Positions 1 through 11,375 of a stretch of DNA of 64,000 bases are shown here, piece after piece. The notes beneath the pieces were generated by a model. It searched no databases. It was not told the origin of the DNA and worked only from the letters and a program-made list of their open reading frames with translations. The translations under genes and the position numbers were made by a program. The first letter of the stretch is position 1, and each line of letters starts with the position of its first letter. Source of the DNA: Dallia pectoralis. Taxonomy: Eukaryota; Chordata; Actinopteri; Esociformes; Umbridae. The stretch lies in contig CM055744.1 of assembly GCA_029465975.1 (NCBI GenBank), forward strand, positions 1,240,001 through 1,304,000, given 5' to 3'.

Positions 1-196
1 ATGTTTTTTCCATAACCGTCCATTTACTTTTTTGTTCTGATTATATTGATAATTTCAATAGAACTGTTTTTACCAGTGGCCTTCCGCGGCTTTAGACCAG
101 AGTTCTTCAAACATGATCCACAAACCATTATAGAGGTAAAATGACACAGCAGTGATATTCTAAACATACCAGTCGATAGTTCTACGTTCAAATCGG

Positions 197-326
197 GCTA
201 AGCTCCCAGTGTTTATTCAGGCTAACCCCTGGGTGTTTATTCGGGCTAAGCCCCGGTGTTTATTCGTATTAAGCCCCGGGTGTTTATTCGGGCTAAGCCC
301 CCGGTGTTTATTTGGGCTAAGCCATT
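197..326. repeat. Short minisatellite, about 25-bp GGGCTAAGC unit, 5 copies
   Basis: Five degenerate copies of a GGGCTAAGCCCCGGTGTTTATTC-like unit lie head to tail. The same five copies occur at 30341-30470 in the paired duplication, so the array predates the duplication. Confidence 0.75.
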
Positions 327-888
327 TCCAGCACAAGTGAATTTCTTGTAAAAGACGCTGTATGCGTTTTTCTTGGCTATTTCTACCATTCTGTTGTATC
401 TTGTAAACGTAGGTAAAGTAATAGCCGAGAGACGTGTATGAAATGATTTTCTTCTTCTATCCTCTCAACTCCCAAGTATTGACTGTTCACTCTAGCGCCA
501 CCTGCATTCAATAACAGTTGTTATGGGTTGTCATGGGATACGGTCAGTCCATTAATTAACACTGAACGTATCTTGTCAATTAGCGTCTTCTAGTGGTCAG
601 GTCATAGAACACATTTGATCTGATTATTGCATCAATTATTAGAATGTTCAACTGGCCTATAAATCTGAGTTCCACCTTAACTGTGCATTCACACTTGAAT
701 TTCCATTGCGCGTATTACTTGTATCTCTTGATTGTATTGCCCTTATTTGTGTTTTATACTACTTTTAGCATTAGCCAATTTTGTTGTTTTAGTTTTAAGT
801 TTGCATAGAAAGCCTGTTGACCCGTTTAACTGGTCTACTAGTTACAACTTAGGACAAATATGGATGACGACTTCCATCCAACGATCTT

Positions 889-3800
889 GTACTAGACCTG
901 TAAATTTAATATATATACATTAAGACATAAGGTACACAACATATAAAACATAAATACTAGACCTGTACATTTAATATATTTACATTAACACATATGATAC
1001 ATTAATACTAGACCTGTACATTTAATATATTTACATTAACACATATGATACATTAATACTAGACCTGTACATGTAATATATTTACATTTACACATATGAT
1101 ACATTAATACTAGACCTGTACATGTAATATATTTACATTTACACATATGATACATTAATACTAGACCTGTACATGTAATATATTTACATTTACACATATG
1201 ATACATTAATACTAGATCTGTACATGTAATATATTTACATTAACACGATTCATTAATACTAGATCTGTACATGTAATATATTTACATTAACACATATGAT
1301 ACATTAATACTAGACCTGTACATGTAATATATTTACATTTACACATATGATACATTAATACTAGACCTGTACATGTAATATATTTACATTAACACATATG
1401 ATACATTAATACTAGACCTGTACATGTAATATATTTACATTAACACATATGATACATTATTACTAGACCTGTACATGTAATATATTTACATTAACACATA
1501 TGATACATTATTACTAGACCTGTACATGTAATATATTTACATTTACACATATGATACATTAATACTAGACCTGTACATGTAATATATTTACATTTACACA
1601 TATGATACATTAATACTAGATCTGTACATGTAATATATTTACATTAACACGATTCATTAATACTAGATCTGTACATGTAATATATTTACATTAACACATA
1701 TGATACATTAATACTAGACCTGTACATGTAATATATTTACATTTACACATATGATACATTAATACTAGACCTGTACATGTAATATATTTACATTAACACA
1801 TATGATACATTAATACTAGACCTGTACATGTAATATATTTACATTAACACATATGATACATTAATACTAGACCTGTACATGTAATATATTTACATTAACA
1901 CATATGATACATTATTACTAGACCTGTACATGTAATATATTTACATTAACACATATGATACATTAATACTAGACCTGTACATGTAATATATTTACATTTA
2001 CACATATGATACATTAATACTAGACCTGTACATGTAATATATTTACATTAACACATATGATACATTAATACTAGACCTGTACATGTAATATATTTACATT
2101 TACACATATGATACATTAATACTAGACCTGTACATGTAATATATTTACATTTACACATATGATACATTAATACTAGATCTGTACATGTAATATATTTACA
2201 TTAACACGATTCATTAATACTAGATCTGTACATGTAATATATTTACATTAACACATATGATACATTAATACTAGACCTGTACATGTAATATATTTACATT
2301 TACACATATGATACATTAATACTAGACCTGTACATGTAATATATTTACATTAACACATATGATACATTATTACTAGACCTGTACATGTAATGTATTTACG
2401 TATCATATGTGTTAATGTAAATATATTACATGTACAGGTCTAGTAATAATGTATCATATGTGTTAATATTATTACTAGACCTGTACATGTAATATATTTA
2501 CATTTACACATATGATACATTAATACTAGACCTGTACATGTAATATATTTACATTTACACATATGATACATTAATACTAGATCTGTACATGTAATATATT
2601 TACATTAACACGATTCATTAATACTAGATCTGTACATGTAATATATTTACATTAACACATATGATACATTAATACTAGACCTGTACATGTAATATATTTA
2701 CATTTACACATATGATACATTAATACTAGACCTGTACATGTAATATATTTACATTAACACATATGATACATTAATACTAGACCTGTACATGTAATATATT
2801 TACATTAACACATATGATACATTAATACTAGACCTGTACATGTAATATATTTACATTAACACATATGATACATTATTACTAGACCTGTACATGTAATATA
2901 TTTACATTAACACATATGATACATTAATACTAGACCTGTACATGTAATATATTTACATTTACACATATGATACATTAATACTAGACCTGTACATGTAATA
3001 TATTTACATTAACACATATGATACATTAATACTAGACCTGTACATGTAATATATTTACATTTACACATATGATACATTAATACTAGACCTGTACATGTAA
3101 TATATTTACATTTACACATATGATACATTAATACTAGATCTGTACATGTAATATATTTACATTAACACGATTCATTAATACTAGACCTGTACATGTAATA
3201 TATTTACATTAACACATATGATACATTAATACTAGACCTGTACATGTAATATATTTACATTTACACATATGATACATTAATACTAGACCTGTACATGTAA
3301 TATATTTACATTAACACATATGATACATTAATGCTAGACCTGTACATGTAATATATGTACATTAACACATATGATACATTAATACTAGACTTGTACATGT
3401 AATATATTTACATTAACACATATGATACATTATTACTAGACCTGTACATGTAATATATTTACATTAACACATATGATACATTAATACTAGACCTGTACAT
3501 GTAATATATTTACATTTACACATATGATACATTAATACTAGACCTGTACATGTAATATATTTACATTTACACATATGATACATTAATACTAGACCTGTAC
3601 ATGTAATATATTTACATTTACACATATGATACATTAATACTAGACCTGTACATGTAATATATTTACATTTACACATATGATACATTAATACTAGATCTGT
3701 ACATGTAATATATTTACATTAACACGATTCATTAATACTAGATCTGTACATGTAATATATTTACATTAACACATATGATACATTAATACTAGACCTGTAC

Positions 3801-5605
3801 ATGTAATATATTTACATTTACACATATGATACATTAATACTAGACCTGTACATGTAATATATTTACATTAACACATATGATACATTAATACTAGACCTGT
3901 ACATGTAATATATTTACATTAACACATATGATACATTATTACTAGACCTGTACATGTAATATATTTACATTAACACATATGATACATTATTACTAGACCT
4001 GTACATGTAATATATTTACGTATCATATGTGTTAATGTAAATATATTACATGTACAGGTCTAGTAATAATGTATCATATGTGTTAATATTATTACTAGAC
4101 CTGTACATGTAATATATTTACATTTACACATATGATACATTAATACTAGACCTGTACATGTAATATATTTACATTTACACATATGATACATTAATACTAG
4201 ATCTGTACATGTAATATGTTTACATTAACACGATTCATTAATACTAGATCTGTACATGTAATACATTTACATTAACACATATGATACATTAATACTAGAC
4301 CTGTACATGTAATATATTTACATTTACACATATGATACATTAATACTAGACCTGTACATGTAATATATTTACATTAACACATATGATACATTAATACTAG
4401 ACCTGTACATGTAATATATTTACATTAACACATATGATACATTAATACTAGACCTGTACATGTAATATATTTACATTAACACATATGATACATTATTACT
4501 AGACCTGTACATGTAATATATTTACATTAACACATATGATACATTAATACTAGACCTGTACATGTAATATATTTACATTAACACATATGATACATTAATA
4601 CTAGACCTGTACATGTAATATATTTACATTAACACATATGATACATTAATACTAGACCTGTACATGTAATATATTTACATTAACACATATGATACATTAT
4701 TACTAGACCTGTACATGTAATATATTTACGTATCATATGTGTTAATGTAAATATATTACATGTACAGGTCTAGTAATAATGTATCATATGTGTTAATATT
4801 ATTACTAGACCTGTACATGTAATATATTTACATTTACACATATGATACATTAATACTAGACCTGTACATGTAATATATTTACATTTACACATATGATACA
4901 TTAATACTAGATCTGTACATGTAATATGTTTACATTAACACGATTCATTAATACTAGATCTGTACATGTAATACATTTACATTAACACATATGATACATT
5001 AATACTAGACCTGTACATGTAATATATTTACATTTACACATATGATACATTAATACTAGACCTGTACATGTAATATATTTACATTAACACATATGATACA
5101 TTAATACTAGACCTGTACATGTAATATATTTACATTAACACATATGATACATTAATACTAGACCTGTACATGTAATATATTTACATTAACACATATGATA
5201 CATTATTACTAGACCTGTACATGTAATATATTTACATTAACACATATGATACATTAATACTAGACCTGTACATGTAATATATTTACATTTACACATATGA
5301 TACATTAATACTAGACCTGTACATGTAATATATTTACATTAACACATATGATACATTAATACTAGACCTGTACATGTAATATATTTACATTTACACATAT
5401 GATACATTAATACTAGACCTGTACATGTAATATATTTACATTTACACATATGATACATTAATACTAGATCTGTACATGTAATATATTTACATTAACACGA
5501 TTCATTAATACTAGATCTGTACATGTAATATATTTACATTAACACATATGATACATTAATACTAGACCTGTACATGTAATATATTTACATTTACACATAT
5601 GATAC
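889..5605. repeat. 51-bp minisatellite array, about 92 copies
   Basis: The AT-rich unit contains TACTAGACCTGTACATGTAA, then TATATTTACATTAACACATA, then TGATACATTAA, with a period of exactly 51 bp. Variants (ATTT or ATGT after TGTAC, TTAAC or TTTAC, TAATAC or TATTAC) recur in blocks. A 45-bp variant lacking ATAT and AC (CACGATTCATTAA) appears near 1246, 1648, 2203, 2609, 3165, 3721, 4230, 4946 and 5496. This gives a higher-order structure of about 0.4 and 0.55 kb. Three short segments are inverted. Because 51 is a multiple of 3 the array contains fortuitous open frames, for example 3464-3685 minus, which I do not regard as genes. Confidence 0.97.
2346..2469. repeat. Inverted 51-bp units forming a long perfect hairpin
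   Basis: Forward units up to about 2398 are followed at once by about 1.4 units in reverse orientation (2399-2469), after which the forward array resumes. The arms pair for about 50 bp around a short GTATCATATG-type loop. The same junction recurs at 4018-4089 and 4730-4801, so the inversion was amplified as part of a larger block. Confidence 0.85.
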
Positions 5606-5702
5606 ACCACATACGATACATGAATGCTTCCAACTGTAGTACAATCCTTAGATTTTTGCTATAGAGCAAAACTTACCGAGCCCTTTTCTCTTTTACATTT
5701 AG

Positions 5703-5792
5703 GAGAGGATGGTTGAGGTCCTTGACTTGTACATTTCTCCCAAAATCTCAAAATCCCTCAGTAACATTGAAGCTGCTAAATATGTCGTAAGT
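5703..5792 (+). pseudogene. Truncated duplicate exon
   Basis: A pyrimidine-rich tract and TTTAG acceptor at 5690-5702 precede an open stretch identical to the start of the exon at 32154. It encodes MVEVLDLYISPKIS and continues to the codons for YVVS. Homology to copy 2 stops at 5792, where copy 2 carries on coding (AELFGDF). No continuation follows, so this is a broken exon fragment. The protein family is not recognised. Confidence 0.75.
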
Positions 5793-5894
5793 ACCCAGTA
5801 AGCCCGTTTTGCCCGAGACCAGTCAGCCCGTTTTGCCCGAGACCAGTCAGCCTGTTTTGCCCGTGACTGGGTCTCCTATTTTGCCCGTGACTGG

Positions 5895-7703
5895 GTGACT
5901 GGGTTGCCTGCCATTGGTGTCCCCATATCTGAGCCTGTCCCCGTGTCCTCTGAGCTTGTCCCCGTGTCCTCTGAGCCTGTCCCCGTGTTCTCTGAGCCAG
6001 TCACCGTGTCCTCTGAGCCTGTCCCCGTGTCCTCTGAGCCAGTCCCCGTGTCCTCTGAGCCAGTCCCCGTGTCCTCTGAGCCAGTCCCCGTGTTCTCTGA
6101 GCCAGTCCCCGTGTTCTCTGAGCCAGTCCCCACCCCAGTGTCTGTCCCCGACTCAGTTTCTTTCCCTGTCTCCATACCCACCTGTGTTCCAGTCCCTGAT
6201 CCCAGCCTCGTCACTGTCTCCGATCCCGTCCCACTCACTGTCTTCGTTCCCGTCCCACTCACTGTCTCTGATCCCGTCCTAGTCCCCCTCTTCAATCCCG
6301 TCCAGGTCCCCCTCTTCGATCCCGTCCTAGTCCCTGTCTCTTCGCCCGTCCGTGTTCCGACCTCCATCCCTCGCTCGACCTCTGCCCTTGGCTCCGCCCT
6401 CGCATTCGTCCCTTCGCCCGTCCCCGTTCGTATCTCCGTTCCTGGTCCCGTCCGTGTCTCTCATCCCGGTCCCGTCCGTGTCTCTCATCCCGGTCCCGTC
6501 CGTGTCTCTGATCCTGTTCCCGTCCGTGTCTCTCCGTCTGTTCCCGTACGTGTCTCTGTGCCCGTTCCTGTTTGTGCCCCTATTTCCAGTCCCAATCCCA
6601 TGTCTGAGTCCGTTCCCATGTCTGAGTCCGTTCCCATGTTTGAGTCCGTTCCCATGTCTGAGTCCTTTCCCATGTCTGAGTCCGTTCCCATGTCTGAGTC
6701 CGTTCCCATGTCTGAGTCCGTTCCCATGTCTGAGTCCGTTCCCACGTCTGAGTCCGTTCCCACGTCTGTGCCCGTTCCCATGTCTGAGTCCGTTCCCACG
6801 TCTGAGTCCGTTCCCATGTCTGAGTCCGTTCCCATGTCTGAGTCCGTTCCCATGTCTGTTCCGTCTGTTCCCGTCCGTGTCTCTGTGCCCGTTCCTGTTT
6901 GTGCCCCTATGTCCAGTCCAAATCCCATGTCTGAGTCCGTTCCCATGTCTGAGTCCGTTCCCATGTCTGAGTCCGTTCCCATGTCTGAGTCCGTTCCCAT
7001 GTCTGAGTCCGTTCCCATGTCTGAGTCCGTTCCCACGTCTGAGTCCGTTCCCACGTCTGAGTCCGTTCCCACGTCTGAGTCCGTTCCCACGTCTGAGTCC
7101 GTTCCCACGTCTGAGTCCGTTCCCACGTCTGAGTCCGTTCCCACGTCTGAGTCCGTTCCCACGTCTGAGTCCGTTCCCACGTCTGAGTCCGTTCCCACGT
7201 CTGAGTCCGTTCCCACGTCTGTGCCCGTTCCCATGTCTGTGCCCTTTCCCATGCCCCTGTCTCTTCGCCCGTCCGTGTTTCCGACCTCCATCCCTCGCTC
7301 GACCTCTGCCCTTGGCTCCGCCCCCGCATTCGTCCCTTCGCCCGTCCCCGTTCGTATCTCCGTTCCTGGTCCCGTCCGTGTCTCGCATCCCGGTCCCGTC
7401 CGTGTCTCTCATCCCGGTCCCGTCCGTGTCTACGATCCTGTTCCCGTCCGTGTCTCTCCGTCTGTTCCCGTCCGTGTCTCTGTGCCCGTTCCTGTTTGTG
7501 CCCCTATGTCCAGTCCCAATCCCATGTCTAAGTCCGTTCCCATGTCTGAGTCCGTTCCCATGTCTGAGTCCGTTCCCATGTCTGAGTCCGTTCCCATGTC
7601 TGAGTCCGTTCCCATGTCTGAGTCCGTTCCCATGTCTGAGTCCGTTCCCATGTCTGAGTCCGTTCCCGTCTGTTCCCACGTCTGTGCCCGTTCCCACGTC
7701 TGA
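5895..7703 (+). CDS. Repeat-rich ORF of LTR element, N-terminal part
   Basis: The open frame starts at a GTG in this fragment; the true start is probably lost with the 5' end. It opens with about ten SEPVPVS repeats, passes through PVPVRVSVPVPVCAP-type linkers, and then runs into long blocks of the hexapeptides MSESVP and TSESVP, coded by an 18-bp unit differing by ATG or ACG. No known domain is seen. Other frames and the opposite strand are also open because the repeat lacks stops. I prefer this frame because its strand agrees with the LTR signals and because its SEPVPV repeats match the related element. The frame is lost around 7660-7703, where repeat units have lost phase. Whether protein is made is unknown. 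Confidence 0.5.
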   Translation: MTGLPAIGVPISEPVPVSSELVPVSSEPVPVFSEPVTVSSEPVPVSSEPVPVSSEPVPVSSEPVPVFSEPVPVFSEPVPTPVSVPDSVSFPVSIPTCVPVPDPSLVTVSDPVPLTVFVPVPLTVSDPVLVPLFNPVQVPLFDPVLVPVSSPVRVPTSIPRSTSALGSALAFVPSPVPVRISVPGPVRVSHPGPVRVSHPGPVRVSDPVPVRVSPSVPVRVSVPVPVCAPISSPNPMSESVPMSESVPMFESVPMSESFPMSESVPMSESVPMSESVPMSESVPTSESVPTSVPVPMSESVPTSESVPMSESVPMSESVPMSVPSVPVRVSVPVPVCAPMSSPNPMSESVPMSESVPMSESVPMSESVPMSESVPMSESVPTSESVPTSESVPTSESVPTSESVPTSESVPTSESVPTSESVPTSESVPTSESVPTSESVPTSVPVPMSVPFPMPLSLRPSVFPTSIPRSTSALGSAPAFVPSPVPVRISVPGPVRVSHPGPVRVSHPGPVRVYDPVPVRVSPSVPVRVSVPVPVCAPMSSPNPMSKSVPMSESVPMSESVPMSESVPMSESVPMSESVPMSESVPMSESVPVCSHVCARSHV

Positions 7704-8760
7704 GTCCGTTCCCACGTCTGAGTCCGTTCCCATGTCTGAGTCCGTTCCCATGTCTGGAGTCCGTTCCCATGTCTGTTCCGTCTGTTCCCGTCCGTGTCTC
7801 TGTGCCCGTTCCTGTTTGTGCCCCTATGTCCAGTCCAAATCCCATGTCTGAGTCCGTTCCCATGTCTGAGTCCGTTCCCATGTCTGAGTCCGTTCCCATG
7901 TCTGAGTCCGTTCCCATGTCTGAGTCCGTTCCCATGTCTGAGTCCGTTCCCACGTCTGAGTCCGTTCCCACGTCTGAGTCCGTTCCCACGTCTGAGTCCG
8001 TTCCCACGTCTGAGTCCGTTCCCACGTCTGAGTCCGTTCCCACGTCTGAGTCCGTTCCACGTCTGAGTCCGTTCCCACGTCTGAGTCCGTTCCCACGTCT
8101 GAGTCCGTTCCCACGTCTGAGTCCGTTCCCACGTCTGTGCCCGTTCCCATGTCTGTGCCCTTTCCCATGCCCCTGTCTCTTCGCCCGTCCGTGTTTCCGA
8201 CCTCCATCCCTCGCTCGACCTCTGCCCTTGGCTCCGCCCCCGCATTCGTCCCTTCGCCCGTCCCCGTTCGTATCTCCGTTCCTGGTCCCGTCCGTGTCTC
8301 GCATCCCGGTCCCGTCCGTGTCTCTCATCCCGGTCCCGTCCGTGTCTACGATCCTGTTCCCGTCCGTGTCTCTCCGTCTGTTCCCGTCCGTGTCTCTGTG
8401 CCCGTTCCTGTTTGTGCCCCTATGTCCAGTCCCAATCCCATGTCTAAGTCCGTTCCCATGTCTGAGTCCGTTCCCATGTCTGAGTCCGTTCCCATGTCTG
8501 AGTCCGTTCCCATGTCTGAGTCCGTTCCCATGTCTGAGTCCGTTCCCATGTCTGTTCCGTCTGTTCCCGTCCGTGTCTCTGTGCCCGTTCCTGTTTGTGC
8601 CCCTATGTCCAGTCCAAATCCCATGTCTGAGTCCGTTCCCATGTCTGAGTCCGTTCCCATGTCTGAGTCCGTTCCCATGTCTGAGTCCGTTCCCATGTCT
8701 GAGTCCGTTCCCATGTCTGTGCCCGTTCCCATGTCTGTGCCCGTTCCCAACCTCCGGACC
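5930..8760. repeat. 18-bp coding minisatellite in 0.92-kb higher-order units
   Basis: The basic unit is GAGTCCGTTCCCATGTCT or its ACG variant. A complex block beginning TCTTCGCCCGTCCGTGTT occurs at about 6338, 7259 and 8177, so the array is built of three higher-order units of about 918-920 bp. Each holds the same linker followed by ATG-type and then ACG-type 18-bp blocks. Confidence 0.9.
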
Positions 8761-8853
8761 CATCTCCGCCCTTCTGGGGCTCTACTCTCCACCAGCCAGT
8801 CCGACCTCCTGATTGGTCATCGGTACCTCCCCTTCCTGCCTGTGAGGTTTTAG
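8137..8853 (+). CDS. Repeat-rich ORF of LTR element, C-terminal part
   Basis: This frame has the same SVPVPVCAPMSS and MSESVP repeats as 5895-7703 but lies in a different phase. It ends with a non-repetitive tail (RTHLRPSGALLS...LPFLPVRF) and a TAG at 8851-8853, immediately before the shared 3' motif and purine tract. The position suggests the natural C terminus of the element protein, separated from the N-terminal part by frame-disrupting indels in the repeats between 7650 and 8060. No domain is recognised. Confidence 0.45.
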   Translation: MPVPMSVPFPMPLSLRPSVFPTSIPRSTSALGSAPAFVPSPVPVRISVPGPVRVSHPGPVRVSHPGPVRVYDPVPVRVSPSVPVRVSVPVPVCAPMSSPNPMSKSVPMSESVPMSESVPMSESVPMSESVPMSESVPMSVPSVPVRVSVPVPVCAPMSSPNPMSESVPMSESVPMSESVPMSESVPMSESVPMSVPVPMSVPVPNLRTHLRPSGALLSTSQSDLLIGHRYLPFLPVRF

Positions 8854-8887
8854 CGCTTCAGGAGCCGCGCTTGGAAGGGGGGGATAC

Positions 8888-9223
8888 TGTAACATTCAGA
8901 CTTTTCTGTCCTCTTGGCCAGAGTTTGGCACGCCCCCCTCTGCCAGCGGAGAGGCGCAATCTGTGTCATTGTTGTCACCTGTGTCTGTCTCCGCACATGT
9001 TTGGAGTTTCTGTCGTTAGTCTGTGTATTTAAGTCCGGTCTTGTCTGTCTGTGGTTGTCGGTTATTGTAAATGTCATGCGTGTGTCTCAGTCGTGTGTGG
9101 CGTCATTGGTTTGCCTGTACAAGGTACAGTGTTTGATTTACGCCCGTGGTTTGGGAAATAAACCAGTACTATATTCAAGATTCTCTGCGTTTGTGTCTGC
9201 TGTTTGAGGGAGAAAGTTTCACA
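8888..9223 (+). repeat. 3' LTR of plus-strand element (336 bp)
   Basis: It begins TGTAACATTC and ends GTTTCACA. Internal signals in order are TATTTAAG (9026-9033), a candidate transcript start GTCGGTTATT (9057-9066) 31 nt further on, and AATAAA (9157-9162). The purine tract ending at 8883 marks the upstream boundary. The downstream target duplication cannot be assigned because the 5' end is missing. Confidence 0.75.
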
Positions 9224-9934
9224 GGCAACACTGGTAAGGCTTATTCAGATTTTGTCATTCACTTAATTATAAATTTATAAAATACAAAACAATTCAGAAA
9301 TTAATATTTTTTCCCTACAATAGCAACAGTGTTTACAAAGGCAATACCAGTATAGCCTGTAAACTCAATAATATCTCTCTGGAAATAAATGTAAAACACA
9401 CAAACACCTCTGTCTATATAGATTTTTGTTTCTCACTCTTACCCCTGCCATGGCCACCATCATCATATCGCCCAATTAATGTTGTTTTTCTCAGATAAAT
9501 GTACTTTTTTGAATCTGGTATCTTATTTTCTCTACCTGCAGCTCTTGGTGTGCAGCAGCCAGTTGGGAGTATCTCCCTGACTCCCTCTTATTTTCTTGGA
9601 GCAGTCAGCCTTGGCTGGTCAGTGAGCAAGTTTCAAACACTGTCAGCAATATTTACATATTGTCATGGTCACATAACAATTGTTTAATCAGCTAATATAT
9701 CTCCTATATGTTTGTTGTTTTAATGTCTACAGTCTGCTGTCAACACCAGTAACAGCAGCAGGAATAACAACAGCAAAGGCAGCATACTCAGTCAAGGACT
9801 GTTTGCTCTATTTTTCTGTTTAATGTAATTATTAATGTAACTCTTGTATTTTTGTAATTCAGTTTTTGCCATCAAAATAGCCACACATGCTGACATGGCA
9901 TTGAATAAAACTATATTGGACTGTATGAAACATG
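9224..9934. other. Unique spacer between the two LTR elements
   Basis: AT-rich sequence without a supportable gene. AATAAA at 9904-9909, just before the next insertion, could be an old polyadenylation signal, but no upstream coding exon is visible. Confidence 0.5.
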
Positions 9935-9939
9935 GGCCA

Positions 9940-10377
9940 TGTCAGGATTGGGGCTTTCGAGCAGGTTGAGAACACAAACGCAGAGTGCTTTGCAATAAGG
10001 GTTTATTTTCTCCCAAAACAGGAACGGGTAGCTTCATACAAAGACAATCCTTAACACTTAACAGAAACACAGAAGAACAACATAATTAACAAAACCTCCC
10101 CTTAGTGAGACAGAACATACTAAACACAGAACACCAGAATAATCACGCAATACATAACAGGACCAGCAAACGCAAAACAAGAGAAACATACCTTAACAAT
10201 GACCGACACTGAAAGACAGGAACCGACAGAACTAAGTACAGGGACTAACGAGCAAACACAACCCAGGTGCGGACAAAAACACAGGTGAACGAACAAGTCC
10301 CTAATTTTCCCTCTCTCCGGATGCGGGGAGGTGTCATCACCACCATGGAGTGCGAGGACAGGGCTCTGTCCCTTACA
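9940..10377 (-). repeat. 3' LTR of minus-strand element (438 bp)
   Basis: It matches 13741-14179 throughout except for one fewer G in a G run near 10325. It is flanked outward by the GGCCA target duplication and inward by the purine-rich GGTGGGGATTC (minus strand). Confidence 0.9.
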
Positions 10378-11375
10378 GAATCCCCACCAAGGGGCACGGC
10401 TCCTGAAGCGCCCAAAACACAAAAGCAGATATAATCCAAGAGTTGGACATGGGCAGGACGGAGAAACTGGTCTCGGGCAGGACAGAGGCTGACAGGCCAG
10501 GAGGCCGCCCGGTCTGGTGGATGCCAGTCAGGAGACCGGACAGGTGGAGACGGGTCAGGAGACCGGACAGGCGACGACGGATCAGGTGGTCGACCCGGCG
10601 GGAGCAGGTCTGGAGGCCGGACAGGTAGAGACGGGTCATAGGTTCTACCCGGCAGGAGCGGGTCAGGCGGTCTGCCCGGTGGGAGCGGGTCAGGAGGTCT
10701 ACCCGGCGGGAGCGGGTCAGGAGATCGACCCGGCGGAAGCGGATCTGGAGATCGACCCGGCGGATGCAGGTCAGGAGACAGGTCAGGAGGTCGACCCGGC
10801 GGATGAGGGTCAGGAGGTCGACCCGGCGGAAGCAGATCTGGAGGTCTACCCGGCGGGAGCGTGTCTGGAGGTCTACCCGGCGGGAGCGTGTCTGGAGGTC
10901 TACCCGGCGGGAGCAGATCTGGAGGTCGGACAGGAGGGTGCAGGTCTAGAGGTCGACCAGGCAGAGACGGGTCAGGAGGCAGTGCCGGGGGAGACGGGTC
11001 TGGAGGCCGTGCCGGAGGACACGGTTCAGGAGGCCGTGCCGGAGGACACGGTTCAGGAGGCCGTGCCGGAGGACACGGTTCAGGAGGCCGTGCCGGAGGA
11101 CACGGTTCAGGAGGCCGTGCCGGAGGACACGGTTCAGGAGGCCGTGCCGGAGGACACGGTTCAGGAGGCCGTGCCGGAGGACACGGTTCAGGAGGCCGTG
11201 CCGGAGGACACGGTTCAGGTGGCCGGGGAACCGGCTTTGGCCCGACAACAGTCCTTGGCCCGGCAACCGTCCTTGGCCCGGCAACAGTCCTTGGCCCGGC
11301 AACAGTCCTTGGCCCGGCAACAGTCCTTGGCCCGGCAACAGTCCTTGGCCCGGCCAGGATGACGGCCTCGGGCAT
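10245..11375 (-). CDS. LTR-element ORF, C-terminal repeat frame
   Basis: This is a different minus-strand frame from 10946-13282 and overlaps its end. It carries TVAGPR, PEPCPPARP and DLLPPGRPP-type repeats, ends with a non-repetitive segment (LLDYICFCVLGASGAVPLGG) and runs into the 3' LTR. It may be the original C-terminal part displaced by a repeat indel, or a fortuitous frame in stop-free repeats. Confidence 0.35.
   Translation of the reverse strand: MPEAVILAGPRTVAGPRTVAGPRTVAGPRTVAGPRTVAGPRTVVGPKPVPRPPEPCPPARPPEPCPPARPPEPCPPARPPEPCPPARPPEPCPPARPPEPCPPARPPEPCPPARPPEPCPPARPPDPSPPALPPDPSLPGRPLDLHPPVRPPDLLPPGRPPDTLPPGRPPDTLPPGRPPDLLPPGRPPDPHPPGRPPDLSPDLHPPGRSPDPLPPGRSPDPLPPGRPPDPLPPGRPPDPLLPGRTYDPSLPVRPPDLLPPGRPPDPSSPVRSPDPSPPVRSPDWHPPDRAASWPVSLCPARDQFLRPAHVQLLDYICFCVLGASGAVPLGGDSVRDRALSSHSMVVMTPPRIRREGKLGTCSFTCVFVRTWVVFAR

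Larger units (their letters stand above)
1..5792 (+). repeat. Duplicated segment, copy 1 (pair of 30145-32237)
   Basis: The first 930 bases match 30145-31030 almost base for base. After a large 51-bp array, 5605-5792 again match 32053-32240. The homology includes a splice acceptor and the first 90 bases of an exon, and ends abruptly at 5792 inside coding sequence. The left limit lies outside the window. The two copies differ mainly in array length, about 92 units here against about 20 in copy 2. Sequence after 5792 is unrelated to copy 2 and leads into an LTR element without a 5' LTR. I infer an incomplete segmental duplication broken at or near that element. Confidence 0.9.
5797..9223 (+). 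mobile_element. Non-autonomous LTR element, 5' LTR missing, repeat-built ORF
   Basis: A proline-rich open region (5895-8853) is followed by a purine tract GGAAGGGGGGG at 8872-8883 and then a TG...CA LTR (8888-9223) holding a TATA box and AATAAA in plus orientation. The polarity is that of a Ty3/Gypsy-class element read left to right. No second LTR lies upstream. The left side is four degenerate CCCGTTTTGCCCG repeats (5805-5895) abutting the truncated exon. The 15-nt motif GCGCTTCAGGAGCCG (8853-8867) just before the purine tract also occurs at the same place in the complete element at 9940-14179, so the two are related. No reverse transcriptase, integrase or protease is visible. Confidence 0.72.

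Noticed and set aside
3464..3685. 73-codon minus-strand ORF with a 17-residue repeat
   Set aside because: It is an open frame of the 51-bp satellite with no codon-level conservation or gene signals.
6327..8763. Long minus-strand ORFs (GNGLRHGNGLRH, GTDSDMGTDSD) across the plus-strand LTR element
   Set aside because: They lie antisense to the LTR polarity and arise because the 18-bp repeat lacks stops in several frames.
9499..9687. Possible exon of an MHC class II alpha gene near the class II beta gene
   Set aside because: No Ig-fold cysteines, no transmembrane segment and no matching splice phases.
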